Shown: in pieces, positions 52,740-63,300 of the stretch | Numbering within the stretch: the first letter of the stretch is position 1 | Layout: each line of letters opens with the position of its first letter | Source of the DNA: JACKFE01 sp050248735 | GTDB lineage: Bacteria > Nitrospirota > Nitrospiria > Nitrospirales > UBA8639 | DNA: 64,000 nt | Assembly (NCBI GenBank): GCA_050248735.1 | Contig: JBFWRU010000013.1 | Location: 41,254 to 105,253, forward strand | Direction: 5' to 3' | Position numbers and translations under genes: made by a program | Notes under the pieces: model-generated | The model's input: only the letters and a program-made list of their open reading frames with translations | Database searches by the model: none | Told to the model about the DNA's origin: nothing

Positions 52740-53798
52740 TTAATAAATTTTTTCAAGTTCGTTTTCAGTGGTGCGTCGTTCTGGAACCGTTTGGAAAATT
52801 TCTTTTAAGGGATGACTATCCCATTCGGTATGAGTTTCCAGTCCGAGGCCATACATAATTGTGGCGCCCGTATCCAGCAACGAAACGGGGTTGGTCAGCG
52901 ATTGACCGGTTTTGATATTCGCCCCCCAGGCAATCCATGGAATGGTCGAATCCCAAATGGGATTGCCGGTGGCCACCTTTTGGCCATTGGCTGAAGAGCC
53001 CTGAACGGGACCGCTATTTAACCCCGTCACGATGACCATGGTCTGATCCAACACACCCAACTCCTTGTAGGTGGAGATAATGTTATCCACCGCAGTATCG
53101 ATGGCTTGCACGGCCGCTTGAAATTTTGGTGAATCCCACCCGCTTTTCTGCCCAATTCTGGCCGCAGTGGGTAAATGCACCAATAATAAATTGGGGACGG
53201 CAAAAATCCGAAACCCATATCCGCTGCCGCTGGTGACCTTCGACAAATAGTCTTTTATGTAGATGGTCAACGTTTCAGGATTGCATTGGGGCTTGGTGTA
53301 CCCGCAGACCTGTGAATCCACATAAATTTCCGGTCGGGATAATTGGTACAGTCGTTCGTCCATCAGAAACACCGCACTGTCCATTCCTCCGGCTAAGTCC
53401 ATGTAATCAAAAACGGTGGGGGAACGCATGAAAGACCGGCCAAAGTCATAATTTTCCCAGTCGGCATTGACCCGATGTCTCTCCACGGTCAACCCGGTCA
53501 GAAGGGAGGCCATTGATGATACGGTGAGGGGTGGACTGATCGATTGGGCAGTCCAAGAAGCGGCCCCTTCTTTGGCTAATCGCGCCAGCGTGGGAGTTGC
53601 CCCGCTTTGAATAGTCGAAGGTTTGATGCCTTCAAGGACAATGAGGATGATGTGATTAGCTTGAACTGCCCATGCCCCTGTGGGGTTTCCTAACAGGGTG
53701 GCCAACAGCAGAATACCCAACGTGAGATTCAACCGTACCCTGGGAATGTTGCAAAGACAGAAGCTTTTTCCGGGCCACCAGATTCGTATTGTGTCCAT
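52740..53798 (-). CDS. Secreted alkaline-phosphatase-superfamily protein
   Basis: A 352-residue protein of the type I phosphodiesterase/nucleotide pyrophosphatase group. After a signal sequence (about 1-45), it has IILIVLEGIKPSTIQSGATP, in which the metal site Asp of the family is replaced by Glu, then TPTLARLAKEGA, SSMASLLTGLTVERHRV, and a later VIVTGLN. Normal members have a D-G start and several Asp/His ligands (D-x-x-H); here some appear missing (VTGLNSGP rather than SDHG), so a metal-free or altered activity is possible. A small secreted protein follows in the operon. Confidence 0.65.
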   Translation of the reverse strand: MDTIRIWWPGKSFCLCNIPRVRLNLTLGILLLATLLGNPTGAWAVQANHIILIVLEGIKPSTIQSGATPTLARLAKEGAASWTAQSISPPLTVSSMASLLTGLTVERHRVNADWENYDFGRSFMRSPTVFDYMDLAGGMDSAVFLMDERLYQLSRPEIYVDSQVCGYTKPQCNPETLTIYIKDYLSKVTSGSGYGFRIFAVPNLLLVHLPTAARIGQKSGWDSPKFQAAVQAIDTAVDNIISTYKELGVLDQTMVIVTGLNSGPVQGSSANGQKVATGNPIWDSTIPWIAWGANIKTGQSLTNPVSLLDTGATIMYGLGLETHTEWDSHPLKEIFQTVPERRTTENELEKIY

Positions 53799-54065
53799 GA
53801 ACTAACATCTCCATGTATAAATCAAGAAATGAAAACAAGCTGGAGGCCATAAGTGACATCAAGCCTATTGCTCACTTTAATTATAAATGAACCCTCGGAC
53901 TGAACTTATCATGCAGATTTTCAGACGGTCAACCAGAGTCCTCCACCTAGAAAGATGTTGCCATGATACCCTCTAACCCTTTTGAGAGATTTTCCCTTTC
54001 CCTCTTGCTCTGAGTGCCTCCTATCGACTAAGACTGTGTTTTTTGAATGGAGTAAAAAGTTTTGT

Positions 54066-55337
54066 ATGCCTCACAATAATAATTTTCAGCATGCCACGTA
54101 TACCAGGTCGGATCCTGGTGATCGGGTGAGCTACCGCACGTTTCAACCTGGGCCGGCCATTGATTCGCCTGGTTGGACCCAGGTGATGGGACAGGTGGGA
54201 AGCCAGTTGGCCCAAGCCGGGGTGAAGGGGATTCTGTTCCTCAATGGACACCCATACACGGACCTGTTCGGATCGGCCCGTTTGGATGAAGTGGGAGGGC
54301 TCAAGCGTGGGTATTCTCGAGGAGTCTCGGGGTTGGAATCACTTCTGGCATTATTACGTCCGAGCACCAACGGGATTTATCATTCTGCCGATTCCATTCA
54401 TCCACCACTCAAGAATGACTCCGTTTCTTTTGCCAAATTAGATAAGGTAGGCAAGGAAGTCGGGAATTTTACCACCGCCTATGTCCAGGGGTTTGCCAAG
54501 GCCATATGGCAAAACGGGCAGAATGCCATCGTTTGTGAGCGATACGTCTGGTCCTCCGTGAATCACCATCTGGGGCGAGTCGAGGCTGCCATGGACCTCA
54601 TGGATTTTCTGGAAAAGTGGCTCAAGGACGGTAATTTCGGTGAGGGTACCCGAGTGCTTCTTGTTGGACACGGTCACGCAGGACAGGTTCTGGCCTTATT
54701 ATCCAATTTTCTGAGCGCTGGGGAAGCAGAGGCCCGTCCTGGGGTTTTTGAAATTTTAGGTCGATATTGGCAAGCCTGTCCTGAGAAAAGCCATTTGGTG
54801 GATCGCCTGGAAGCTCTGTTTCGATTGGTGTCTGAGGGCCGTCTCTTGAATGGCGCAATTTTGGACATCGTGACGATGGGCACGCCAGTGCGGCATGGGT
54901 GGGATATCAGTGGAATCGGCAAGTTGCTTCATATGGTAAATCATAGGCCCATACGGCCCGACGGCAAGCGATGGTTGTCAAAAATGGATTTACCCCAAAT
55001 TGCCTGGGAAATGCCCTATCTGAGCGGCGGGGATTATGTTCAACAATTAGCCGTTGCTGGCACGGATGAATGGCCGGCTGTTCCTGCAGCCCAGCAGGCC
55101 ATTGAAGATTTTCGGGATATTTTTGAGCCTTATGATGGATTTGAGCGATGGCTGGAATGTGCACGTCGAAATACCCGTTGCCAGAATGACGGAACGTGTG
55201 TGTTGATTGATTATCCGGTTCAACCCGATAGCGGACCTCGAGAGCATCTGTTCGGCCATGGTTGTTATACGGACAGTCGAGCCATGTGTTTTACAGCTCG
55301 GGAAATTGTGGACGCGTTGTACGGCGCCTCCGTGTGA
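54066..55337 (+). CDS. Alpha/beta-hydrolase-like protein lacking the serine nucleophile
   Basis: A 423-residue protein. The start at ATG 54066 is preferred to 53982, as the added segment is Cys/Phe-rich. Around residue 200 the sequence VLLVGHGHAGQVLALLSN has the shape of a lipase nucleophile elbow (GHSxGG) but Gly replaces Ser. ILDIVTMGTPVRHGWDI matches a post-elbow lipase motif, and HGCYTDSRAMC near the C-terminus holds a candidate His. It may be a non-catalytic member or use another nucleophile. No neighbour explains its role. Confidence 0.6.
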   Translation: MPHNNNFQHATYTRSDPGDRVSYRTFQPGPAIDSPGWTQVMGQVGSQLAQAGVKGILFLNGHPYTDLFGSARLDEVGGLKRGYSRGVSGLESLLALLRPSTNGIYHSADSIHPPLKNDSVSFAKLDKVGKEVGNFTTAYVQGFAKAIWQNGQNAIVCERYVWSSVNHHLGRVEAAMDLMDFLEKWLKDGNFGEGTRVLLVGHGHAGQVLALLSNFLSAGEAEARPGVFEILGRYWQACPEKSHLVDRLEALFRLVSEGRLLNGAILDIVTMGTPVRHGWDISGIGKLLHMVNHRPIRPDGKRWLSKMDLPQIAWEMPYLSGGDYVQQLAVAGTDEWPAVPAAQQAIEDFRDIFEPYDGFERWLECARRNTRCQNDGTCVLIDYPVQPDSGPREHLFGHGCYTDSRAMCFTAREIVDALYGASV

Positions 55338-55588
55338 TAGCTGGGGTTGAACCATGCTTAGTTTGTAATCAGCAATTCCGTTCGCTTGTCAAAAGCTTAC
55401 CTCAAGGACCAATCGCATTCATCTTCTCTGGGCCGATGGAACCACATTGGTAGAGCCAAAGATTTATTGATTAATCTGAAAACAGTATGATATCACTGCC
55501 AAGCTTGCTTATGGGGATGACGAAGGTGAGCAAGGTAAGCATTGAACAGTTCTAATTTTTTTACTTTCACTTTACAAAGTACATTGTC

Positions 55589-56770
55589 ATGAAAGTCGGC
55601 GTTCTTCGAGAAACATACCCTGGCGAACATCGTGTGGCCATGGTCCCTTCCGTTTTAGCCTCCCTGACAAAGGGAGGAATGACCGTTCTTGTGGAAACCG
55701 GGGCCGGGGTGGAATCGGGGTATCCCGATTCGGAATATTCCAGTAAAGGCGCTCAGATTGCTTCCTCCCGGAACCAGGTGTTCCAAGAAGCGGATTGCAT
55801 CGTGCAAGTGCGCTTATTAGGAGCCAATCCTCAAGAAGGAAAGGCGGATCTCAAGGCATTTCGAAAGGGACAGATGGTCATTGGAACTGCAGAAGCCCTG
55901 ACCGATCTAACCTCTGTCCAGGAGTTGGCGGCCTGTGGGGTGACGGCTTTTGCGATGGAACTGATGCCTCGTATCACCAGGGCCCAAAGTATGGATATTT
56001 TATCTTCCATGGGTACGGTGGCCGGGTATAAGGCCGTATTGTTGGCGGCCAATTCCTTACCGAAGATGTTTCCCATGCTGATGACGGCCGCTGGAACCGT
56101 GACGCCGGCCAAAGTCCTGATCATTGGGGCCGGGGTGGCCGGGTTGCAAGCCATTTCAGTGGCTCGTCGTTTGGGAGCGGCTGTCGAGGCGTATGATATC
56201 CGTCCCGCTGTGAAGGAACAAATTTTGAGCTTGGGCGCAAAATTCGTGGAATTGCCTTTAGAAACGGGAGAAGCTGAAGATAAAGGAGGGTATGCCAAGG
56301 CTCAGGACGAAGCTTTTTATAAAAAACAGCGTGAACTGTTGAAGCAGGTCATCTCGAACAGTGATGTGGTGATTTCCACTGCGGCCGTTCCCGGTAAAAA
56401 AGCTCCGACTTTGATTACGGAAGATATGGTGTCTGGCATGGCTCCTGGGTCGGTCATTGTTGATTTAGCAGCAGAGCGTGGCGGCAATTGCGAGTTGACA
56501 AAGCCTGGTCAGACCATTGTTTCGCACGGGGTCACGATTCATGGTCCGGAGAATTTATCCGCCACGGTGCCGTTTCATGCGAGTCAGATGTATGCAAAAA
56601 ATATCGCCACATTTTTACTTCATCTTGTGAAAAAAGGTGAAGTGAAGTTGGATGTGAACGACGAGATTACCAAGGAGACGATGATGACCCGTGGGGGGGA
56701 GGTTGTCCTGCCCCGCTTGCGGGAAGCCCTTGGTCTTCCAGCCATAACCGGCGAAGGCGCCGGATCCTAA
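55589..56770 (+). CDS. pntAA: NAD(P) transhydrogenase alpha-1 subunit
   Basis: A 393-residue dI (NAD-binding) subunit of proton-translocating transhydrogenase in the split form. Recognisable: KVGVLRETYPGEHRVAMVPS, the Rossmann segment VLIIGAGVAGLQAISVARRLG and the AlaDH/PNT block DVVISTAAVPGKKAPTLITE. Exchange of hydride between NADH and NADP is coupled to proton movement. Followed by alpha-2 (11 bp) and beta (5 bp), the usual operon. Confidence 0.94.
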   Translation: MKVGVLRETYPGEHRVAMVPSVLASLTKGGMTVLVETGAGVESGYPDSEYSSKGAQIASSRNQVFQEADCIVQVRLLGANPQEGKADLKAFRKGQMVIGTAEALTDLTSVQELAACGVTAFAMELMPRITRAQSMDILSSMGTVAGYKAVLLAANSLPKMFPMLMTAAGTVTPAKVLIIGAGVAGLQAISVARRLGAAVEAYDIRPAVKEQILSLGAKFVELPLETGEAEDKGGYAKAQDEAFYKKQRELLKQVISNSDVVISTAAVPGKKAPTLITEDMVSGMAPGSVIVDLAAERGGNCELTKPGQTIVSHGVTIHGPENLSATVPFHASQMYAKNIATFLLHLVKKGEVKLDVNDEITKETMMTRGGEVVLPRLREALGLPAITGEGAGS

Positions 56771-56781
56771 AGGAATTTCCT

Positions 56782-57060
56782 ATGGAAATGTTTATTATGT
56801 CATTTACGGTTTTCGTGTTGGCCATATTTGTTGGATTTGAAATCATTACAAAGATTCCCCCAACCCTTCATACCCCATTAATGTCCGGTTCCAACGCTAT
56901 TTCTGGGATTACTCTGGTCGGGGCTATTGTCTCCACTGGTACTGAATTGTGGATTACGACTGTCCTGGGGTTTCTTTCTGTTGTGTTGGCCTCTATTAAT
57001 GTGGTGGGCGGGTTTATGGTCACGAATCGAATGCTGGCAATGTTTCGAAAGAAATCCTAA
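56782..57060 (+). CDS. pntAB: NAD(P) transhydrogenase alpha-2 subunit
   Basis: A 92-residue membrane subunit of the split transhydrogenase, with three predicted transmembrane helices: FIMSFTVFVLAIFVGFEIIT, ISGITLVGAIVSTG and FLSVVLASINVVGGFMV. HTPLMSGSNAISGI is the family signature. It forms part of the proton channel with the beta subunit. Confidence 0.93.
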   Translation: MEMFIMSFTVFVLAIFVGFEIITKIPPTLHTPLMSGSNAISGITLVGAIVSTGTELWITTVLGFLSVVLASINVVGGFMVTNRMLAMFRKKS

Positions 57061-57065
57061 CGGCT

Positions 57066-58457
57066 ATGTACGACATCATCATTAATTGCGCTTACCTCGT
57101 TGCATCGGTCCTTTTTATTTTTGGTTTGAAAGGACTGACTCATCCCCGTACCGCAGTCAGAGGAAACTTTTTGGGTGCCTGTGGGATGTTTCTGGCTGTG
57201 GTCGTCACCCTGACGGACCGGCATATTGTCAGTTATGAATTTATTATTTTGGGGATCATTATCGGTGGTGCGATCGGAGCAGCCTTAGCGATCAAGATCG
57301 AAATGACCTCGATGCCCGAGTTGGTGGCGCTTCTGAATGGGTTTGGCGGTGCAGCCTCTATTTTTGTAGCCGGAGCTGCGCTTATTGAAGCCGGTTCCAT
57401 TACCAATGCTCCTTTATTACAGCTAACCATTGCCACGGCGGCTTCAGGGTTAATTGGGGCGGTGACCTTCTGGGGTAGTCTGGTCGCCTTTGGGAAATTA
57501 CAAGGGATCATCTCCGAAAATGCCGTGATCTTTACCGGTCAGCAGGTTATTAATGCCGTGCTTGCTCTCCTAGTATTAGGTTTAAGCGTCGGAGTCGTGC
57601 TCAATCCTGAAAGCTTTTCTTTGTATTGGATTCTCGTTGGTGTGGCATCCGTCCTGGGTGTGTTGTTGGTTATTCCCATTGGCGGGGCAGATATGCCGGT
57701 AGTTGTAGCCTTACTGAATTCCTATTCCGGTTTGGCCGCTGCGGCAACCGGGTTCGTTCTTTCTAATAATGTGTTGATCATTACCGGATCTTTGGTGGGC
57801 GCTTCCGGAATTATCCTGACGCACATTATGTGCAAAGCCATGAACCGTTCCCTAACCAATGTCCTGTTTGGAGTCATGGCAGCCGGTGGTGATGGCGGCC
57901 CCACTGCCGATGAGGTTTACGGAGGAAAAGTCAAGTCGGCTTCACCGGAAGAGGTCGCCTTGCTGTTTGATGCTGCTCGACGGGTGGTCATTGTTCCAGG
58001 GTATGGCATGGCCGTTTCGCAAGCTCAACATCCTGTGGCAAGTTTGGCGTCTCTTTTAGAGAGCAGGGGGACGACCGTAGAATATGCCATTCATCCGGTG
58101 GCTGGAAGAATGCCTGGTCATATGAATGTCTTGATGGCGGAAGCGGATGTGCCTTACGAATCCCTCAAGGATATGGATGAAATTAACCAGACATTTGATC
58201 AAGTCGATGTGGCTTTAGTTATTGGTGCGAATGACGTGGTGAATCCATTGGCCCGGACTGATCCCAGCAGCCCGATTGCCGGAATGCCAATTATCGACGT
58301 GGATAAAGCCAAAACCGTGGTTGTTATTAAGCGTAGCCTTAGCCCTGGTTTTGCGGGGATTCCCAACCCTTTGTTTGCCCTAGATAATTCCTTGATGCTA
58401 TTTGGTGACGGAAAGAAAATGGTCTTAGATATTGTTGCAGCTCTGAAGGAATCATAG
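57066..58457 (+). CDS. pntB: NAD(P) transhydrogenase beta subunit
   Basis: A 463-residue beta subunit. The first 260 residues hold about eight or nine membrane helices (GIIIGGAIGAALAIKIEMTS, MPELVALLNGFGGAAS). The C-terminal NADP(H) domain dIII contains VVIVPGYGMAVSQAQHPV, IHPVAGRMPGHMNVLMAEA and ALVIGANDVVNPLA. It supplies NADPH, a constant need for an autotroph that gains electrons at high potential from nitrite. All three subunits are intact. Confidence 0.95.
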   Translation: MYDIIINCAYLVASVLFIFGLKGLTHPRTAVRGNFLGACGMFLAVVVTLTDRHIVSYEFIILGIIIGGAIGAALAIKIEMTSMPELVALLNGFGGAASIFVAGAALIEAGSITNAPLLQLTIATAASGLIGAVTFWGSLVAFGKLQGIISENAVIFTGQQVINAVLALLVLGLSVGVVLNPESFSLYWILVGVASVLGVLLVIPIGGADMPVVVALLNSYSGLAAAATGFVLSNNVLIITGSLVGASGIILTHIMCKAMNRSLTNVLFGVMAAGGDGGPTADEVYGGKVKSASPEEVALLFDAARRVVIVPGYGMAVSQAQHPVASLASLLESRGTTVEYAIHPVAGRMPGHMNVLMAEADVPYESLKDMDEINQTFDQVDVALVIGANDVVNPLARTDPSSPIAGMPIIDVDKAKTVVVIKRSLSPGFAGIPNPLFALDNSLMLFGDGKKMVLDIVAALKES

Positions 58458-58543
58458 ACTTTTAAAATTTTCGAATATAATTATCAAGAAACACAAAGCA
58501 TTGATTGTATTGATTTTTTTTAATGTTAAATAAACTAAAATTC

Positions 58544-58572
58544 TTGCCAATCAACTAACTACATGCTAAAGT
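58544..58572 (+). promoter_or_regulatory. Promoter of rpsU
   Basis: TTGCCA (58544-58549), 17 bases, then TAAAGT (58567-58572) with TGC just before the -10 (extended -10, TGCTAAAGT). Predicted transcription start about 58579, around 60 bases before the GTG start. No competing boxes are seen. Confidence 0.5.
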
Positions 58573-58638
58573 ACGTTTCTTGGGTTTGAGGATGATTGTA
58601 TTTTAAAATAACCATTGAAACTTAGAATTGAGGGAATT

Positions 58639-58833
58639 GTGGAAGTCAGAGTCATTAACAATAATGTCGAAAAAGCATTAAAAGTTGCAAAAAAGAAATT
58701 GGCTGCAGACGGATTGTTCCGAGAGCTTAAGCGACGCCGGTTTTATGAGAAACCGAGCGTGAAAAAGAAAGCCAAGGAACGTGAAGCTGCCCGTCGCCGT
58801 CAAAAGTGGCTTTCAAAGCATAGAATGTTTTAG
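58639..58833 (+). CDS. rpsU: Ribosomal protein bS21
   Basis: A 64-residue protein, start GTG 58639 after GAGGG; the frame runs back to 58615, but the ribosomal protein begins VEVRVINNNVEKALKVAKKK. The basic C-terminus is typical (KPSVKKKAKEREAARRRQKW). bS21 is a small-subunit protein near the anti-Shine-Dalgarno end of 16S rRNA. Length agrees with the family (about 60-70 residues). Followed 57 bp later by nth. Confidence 0.92.
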   Translation: MEVRVINNNVEKALKVAKKKLAADGLFRELKRRRFYEKPSVKKKAKEREAARRRQKWLSKHRMF

Positions 58834-58890
58834 TTAATTCCTTGTTTTTCCCGCCAGTTTTCCACATCTCTTAAAAAACTTCATAGCCTT

Positions 58891-59547
58891 ATGAGGGACG
58901 AGGATATTCATATCGTTCTGAAATTAATAAGGCAAACCATTAAGCCCTGGGCATCTCCTTTCTTGGATAGGTTATTTAGAAGGCGCCATGACCCATTTCT
59001 GGTGTTGATTGGATGCATTTTAAGCTTGCGAACAAAGGATAAGGTTACCGAAGAAGCTTGTGATCGGTTATTTGCCATTGCCGACAATCCGATTTCTATG
59101 GGTGAACTGAGTGGTCCTGAGATAGAGCGTGCTATCTATCCTGTTGGATTTTTCAGAATAAAAGCCGGGCAAATTACCATGATTTGCCAGCAAATTTGTC
59201 AGAATCACCAAGGGAAGATTCCTGAATCAATTGAGGAGCTTTTAACTTTAAAGGGTGTAGGGCGAAAGACAGCGAATTTGGTTCTGACCTTAGGGCATGG
59301 AAAGCTAGGAATATGTGTAGATACACACGTTCATCGAATTTGTAACCGCCTTGGTTATATTAAAACCAAAACTCCCAATGATTCTGAGACTGCTCTTCGA
59401 AAAAAACTCCCTAACAAATACTGGATACCTTTTAATAAATGGCTAGTCACCTTTGGCCAAAATCAATGTTTGCCCACCTCCCCTCGTTGTTCCACCTGCC
59501 TAATTGATCGACATTGTCTGAAAGTTGGTGTCAACCAGTCCAGGTAG
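58891..59547 (+). CDS. nth: Endonuclease III
   Basis: A 218-residue Nth glycosylase/AP lyase. The helix-hairpin-helix is LLTLKGVGRKTANLVLTLGH with the catalytic Lys, and the Asp is in GICVDTHVHRI. The iron-sulfur cysteines near the C-terminus follow C-x6-C-x2-C-x5-C (CLPTSPRCSTCLIDRHC). It removes oxidised pyrimidines. Sequence composition is more AT-rich than that of the flanking core genes. No ribosome binding site is seen before ATG. Confidence 0.93.
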   Translation: MRDEDIHIVLKLIRQTIKPWASPFLDRLFRRRHDPFLVLIGCILSLRTKDKVTEEACDRLFAIADNPISMGELSGPEIERAIYPVGFFRIKAGQITMICQQICQNHQGKIPESIEELLTLKGVGRKTANLVLTLGHGKLGICVDTHVHRICNRLGYIKTKTPNDSETALRKKLPNKYWIPFNKWLVTFGQNQCLPTSPRCSTCLIDRHCLKVGVNQSR

Positions 59548-59799
59548 CACTAACATGGGGCTTTGAGATTGGAGTTCTTCTTAAGCCCAACTAAACATGA
59601 TCTGTTAGTCATTCGTTTGGCAATGCAGTCATGTTCTTGTGGGAAATTTGCATTAAGCAAATAGCATTTTCTTTTTTATACGTTCAATTTAATAAGTATT
59701 TTTGTTTATCAATTGCAATGCTATTTCATTGTCATGAGTACTTTCTGTAAAAACCACAGGTATTTTGTCATCGAAATTGGCGTTACATTTATGGCATTT

Positions 59800-59818
59800 G
59801 ATACCAATAGGTAGCATT
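59800..59818. promoter_or_regulatory. Dyad element, copy 1
   Basis: GATACCAATAGGTAGCATT. Inner inverted repeat TACC-AATA-GGTA resembles an operator. It is about 504 bp upstream of nxrA. Confidence 0.5.
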
Positions 59819-60048
59819 GGTGAATGTTTTTTGTTTTAAAAATATTTTATGCACGAAAAATTGTATGAAATTCATTCATTTGTATATCCAATGGTTAGAT
59901 CCAGTGATTAGCTTTTGAGCCATAAACGAGTCAGAATCGGCAAATTGAATAAGCAGAATTAGATGAATGGCATGGGTGTCATGCCATGAAGTGAATCTTA
60001 TTCAGTGTATTAGTGTATGGAAGTTTTTTTATTCACAAATTGAAAATC

Positions 60049-60067
60049 GATACCAATAGGTAACATT
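60049..60067. promoter_or_regulatory. Dyad element, copy 2
   Basis: GATACCAATAGGTAACATT, one difference from copy 1, 249 bp nearer to nxrA (255 bp before its start). Same inverted repeat TACC-AATA-GGTA, so probably a binding site for the same regulator. Confidence 0.5.
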
Positions 60068-60321
60068 TTTTTAAAAAATAAACGTGGGTTAAATAATTTT
60101 AATCGTTATTTTTCAGTATGTTATGAAATTAAAAGACGTTTGAGTTAGAGGACTAGGAATTGCTCTATTCAACAACAGATTAATTTTTAAATCCTAAGCT
60201 AAGGACAAACTAGTGCATTCAATAATTTATAAGGAAGGGGGGGTGATACTTTAATTTTTTAGTTGATTTAGGAATGAATCTAAGGACATTTCGTCCTGCA
60301 CTTACTTAGGAGGTGTAAGCA

Positions 60322-63300
60322 ATGTTTCTTTCTAGACGGCAATTCTTGAAGGTCTCGGCGGGGACCGTAGCGGCGGTGGCGTTAGCGGATAAAGCGCTGG
60401 CGTTAACGGCCTTGCAGCCTGTGATTGAAGTGGGCAATCCCTTGGGGGAATACCCTGATCGCTCATGGGAGCGGGTGTATCACGATCAATATCGGTATGA
60501 CAGTTCGTTTACGTGGTGTTGTTCGCCCAACGATACGCATGCCTGCCGGATTCGCGCCTTTGTGCGCAACGGCGTGGTGATGCGGGTGGAGCAGAACTAC
60601 GATCATCAAACGTATGAAGACCTCTACGGCAACCGGGGCACGTTCGCGCACAATCCGCGGATGTGCTTGAAGGGCTACACCATGCATCGGCGGGTGTATG
60701 GGCCGTATCGGTTGAAGGGGCCGTTGATGCGGCGGGGTTGGAAAGCCTGGATGGACGACGGGAGTCCGGAGTTCACCCCTGACGTAATGACCAAGTACAA
60801 GTTTAACGCGCGGTATCTGGATGACATGCTACGGGTGAGCTGGGATACGGCGTTTACGTACCTGGCCAAAGCCATGATCATCATTGCCGATCGGTACAGC
60901 GGGGAATCAGGCGCCCGGCGGTTGCGGGAGCAGGGCTATCCCCCGGAAATGATTGAAATGACCAAGGGGTCGGCCATCCGGTGCTTTAAGTTCCGGGCTG
61001 GCATGCCCATTCTGGGGTTGATTGGGAAGATGGGGATCACCCGGATGAATGGGGGCTGTGGCGCCCTGTTGGATACGTATATCCGGAAAGTGAAGCCGGA
61101 GCAGGCGCAGGGCGGCCGGTACTGGTCGAATTACACCTGGCACGGGGACCAAAACCCGGCGCATCCGTTCTGGTGTGGGGCGCAGGCCTCAGATGTGGAC
61201 ATGAACGACATGCGGTTCTCCAAGCTCAACACGAGCTGGGGCAAGAACTTCGTGGAAAACAAGATGCCGGAAGCTCACTGGAAGTTGGAGAGCATTGAGC
61301 GGGGGGCACGCGTGGTGGTGATCACGCCGGAATACAATCCGACCGCGTATCGGGCGGACTACTGGATTCCGGTGCGGCCGGAGACGGACGGGGCGTTGTT
61401 CTTGGGCGCCTTAAAGATCATCTTTGATGAGAATATGTACGATCATGACTTCTGCCAAGCGTATACCGACATGCCCCTTTTGGTACGGACGGATACGTTG
61501 CAATATTTGGATCCGCGGGAAGTGATTGCGGATTACCAATTCCCGGATTTTGGCAAGAGCTATTCGGGCAAGGTGCAAACCTTGAAACCGGATGTGATTG
61601 CCCGGTTAGGCGGGTTCATGGTGTGGGACTTGAACAAGAACCAAGCGGTGCCCTTGCACCGGGAACTCGTGGGCTGGCATTACCGCAAGAGCGGGATTGA
61701 TTCGGCTTTGACGGGGACGTTCCGGGTGAAGCTGTTGAACAGCCGGGAAGTGGATGTCATGCCGGTGTTCCAGATGTATCAGGCCCATTTGCAGGACTAT
61801 GATTTGGATACGGTCCATCAGATCAATCGGTGCCCCAAGGACTTGATTGTGCGGTGGGCCCGGGATTCGGGGACCATCAAACCGGCGGCCATTCATAACG
61901 GGGAAGGGACGAACCATTACTTCCATCAAACCATTATCGCGCGGGGCGCGGCGATGGTGCTGATTGTGACGGGCAACGTCGGGAAGTTCGGGACGGGCCA
62001 ACATACCTGGGCCGGCAACTATAAGGCCGGGATCTGGAATGCCACGCCATGGGGCGGTGGCGGACTGGGGACCCATACGGGGGAAAACCCGTTTAAAATC
62101 ACGACGGACCCCAATGCCCATGGCAAGGAAATCCATGTGAAAGGGTATTACTACGGGGAAGAAGTGGCCTACTGGAACCACGGCGATACGGCGTTGATTG
62201 TGAATACGCCCAAGTATGGCCGGCGGGTGTTTACGGGGAAGACGCATATGCCAACCCCCAGTAAGCTGCGGTGGGTGGCCAACGTGAACGTGTTGAACAA
62301 CGCCAAGCACCATTATGACATGGTGAAGAACGTGGATCCGCACATTGAAACGTTGGTCAATCAGGATGTGGAAATGACCTCGGACGTCAACCATAACGAT
62401 ATTTCATTTGCCGTGAATACCTGGATGGAGTTTACCTATCCGGAGCATACGGCGACGGTGTCGAACCCGTGGTTCCAAGTGTGGAAGGGCGGCATCCGGC
62501 CGTTGTATGACACGCGGAACGATCTGGATACGGTGGCCGGGGTCGCGGCGAAGCTTTCGGAAATGACCGGTGACGGGCGCTTCCGGGATTACTTCAAGTT
62601 TGTGTACGACAACCGCGTGGACGTGTATCTCCAGAGAATTTTGGATGCTAGCACGACCGCCTATGGTTACAGTGCAGATGTGATGTTGAAGTCGGAGAAG
62701 GGCTGGATGGTGATGTGCCGGACGTATCCGCGGGTGCCGTTCTGGGAAGAGACGAACGAGTCGAAACCCCAGTGGACGCGGACGGGTCGGTATGAGAACT
62801 ACCGGGTCGAGCCGGAAGCCATTGAGTATGGGGAGAACTTCATCTCGCATCGGGAAGGAACGGAAGCCACGCCGTACCTGCCGAATGCGATCATGACGAC
62901 CAACCCGTATGTGCGGCCGGATGACTACGGGATTCCCATCACGGCGCAGCATCATGACGATAAGACGGTGAGAAACATCAAATTGCCGTGGCAGGAGATC
63001 AAGCGGTACTCCAATCCGTTGTGGGAGAAGGGCTATCAGTTCTACTGTGTGACGCCCAAGACCCGGCATCGGGTGCATAGCCAATGGTCGGTGAACGACT
63101 GGGTGCAGATGTATGAATCCAACTTCGGCGATGCCTATCGGATGGATAAGCGGACTCCGGGGGTGGGTGAACATCAAATCCATATCAATCCGGCGGCGGC
63201 GAAAGACCGGGGCATCAACGACGGGGACTATTGCTACGTCGACGGGAATCCGGTGGACCGGCCGTATCGGGGCTGGAAGCCCAGTGACCCGTATTACAAA

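Larger units (their letters stand above)
59548..60321. other. AT-rich control region upstream of nxrA
   Basis: No gene is supported in these 774 bp. It contains two copies of a 19-bp dyad element and, near the gene, a small hairpin (AGGAC 60283-60287, loop of 5, GTCCT 60293-60297) just upstream of a strong ribosome binding site (AGGAGGTG, 60308-60315). A clear sigma-70 or sigma-54 promoter was not found. It is the sole likely control region for the nitrite oxidoreductase genes in this window. Confidence 0.55.

Noticed and set aside
61606..62394. Second minus-strand frame opposite nxrA
   Set aside because: Same cause: mirror of the biased codons, His/Val-rich, no start signal.
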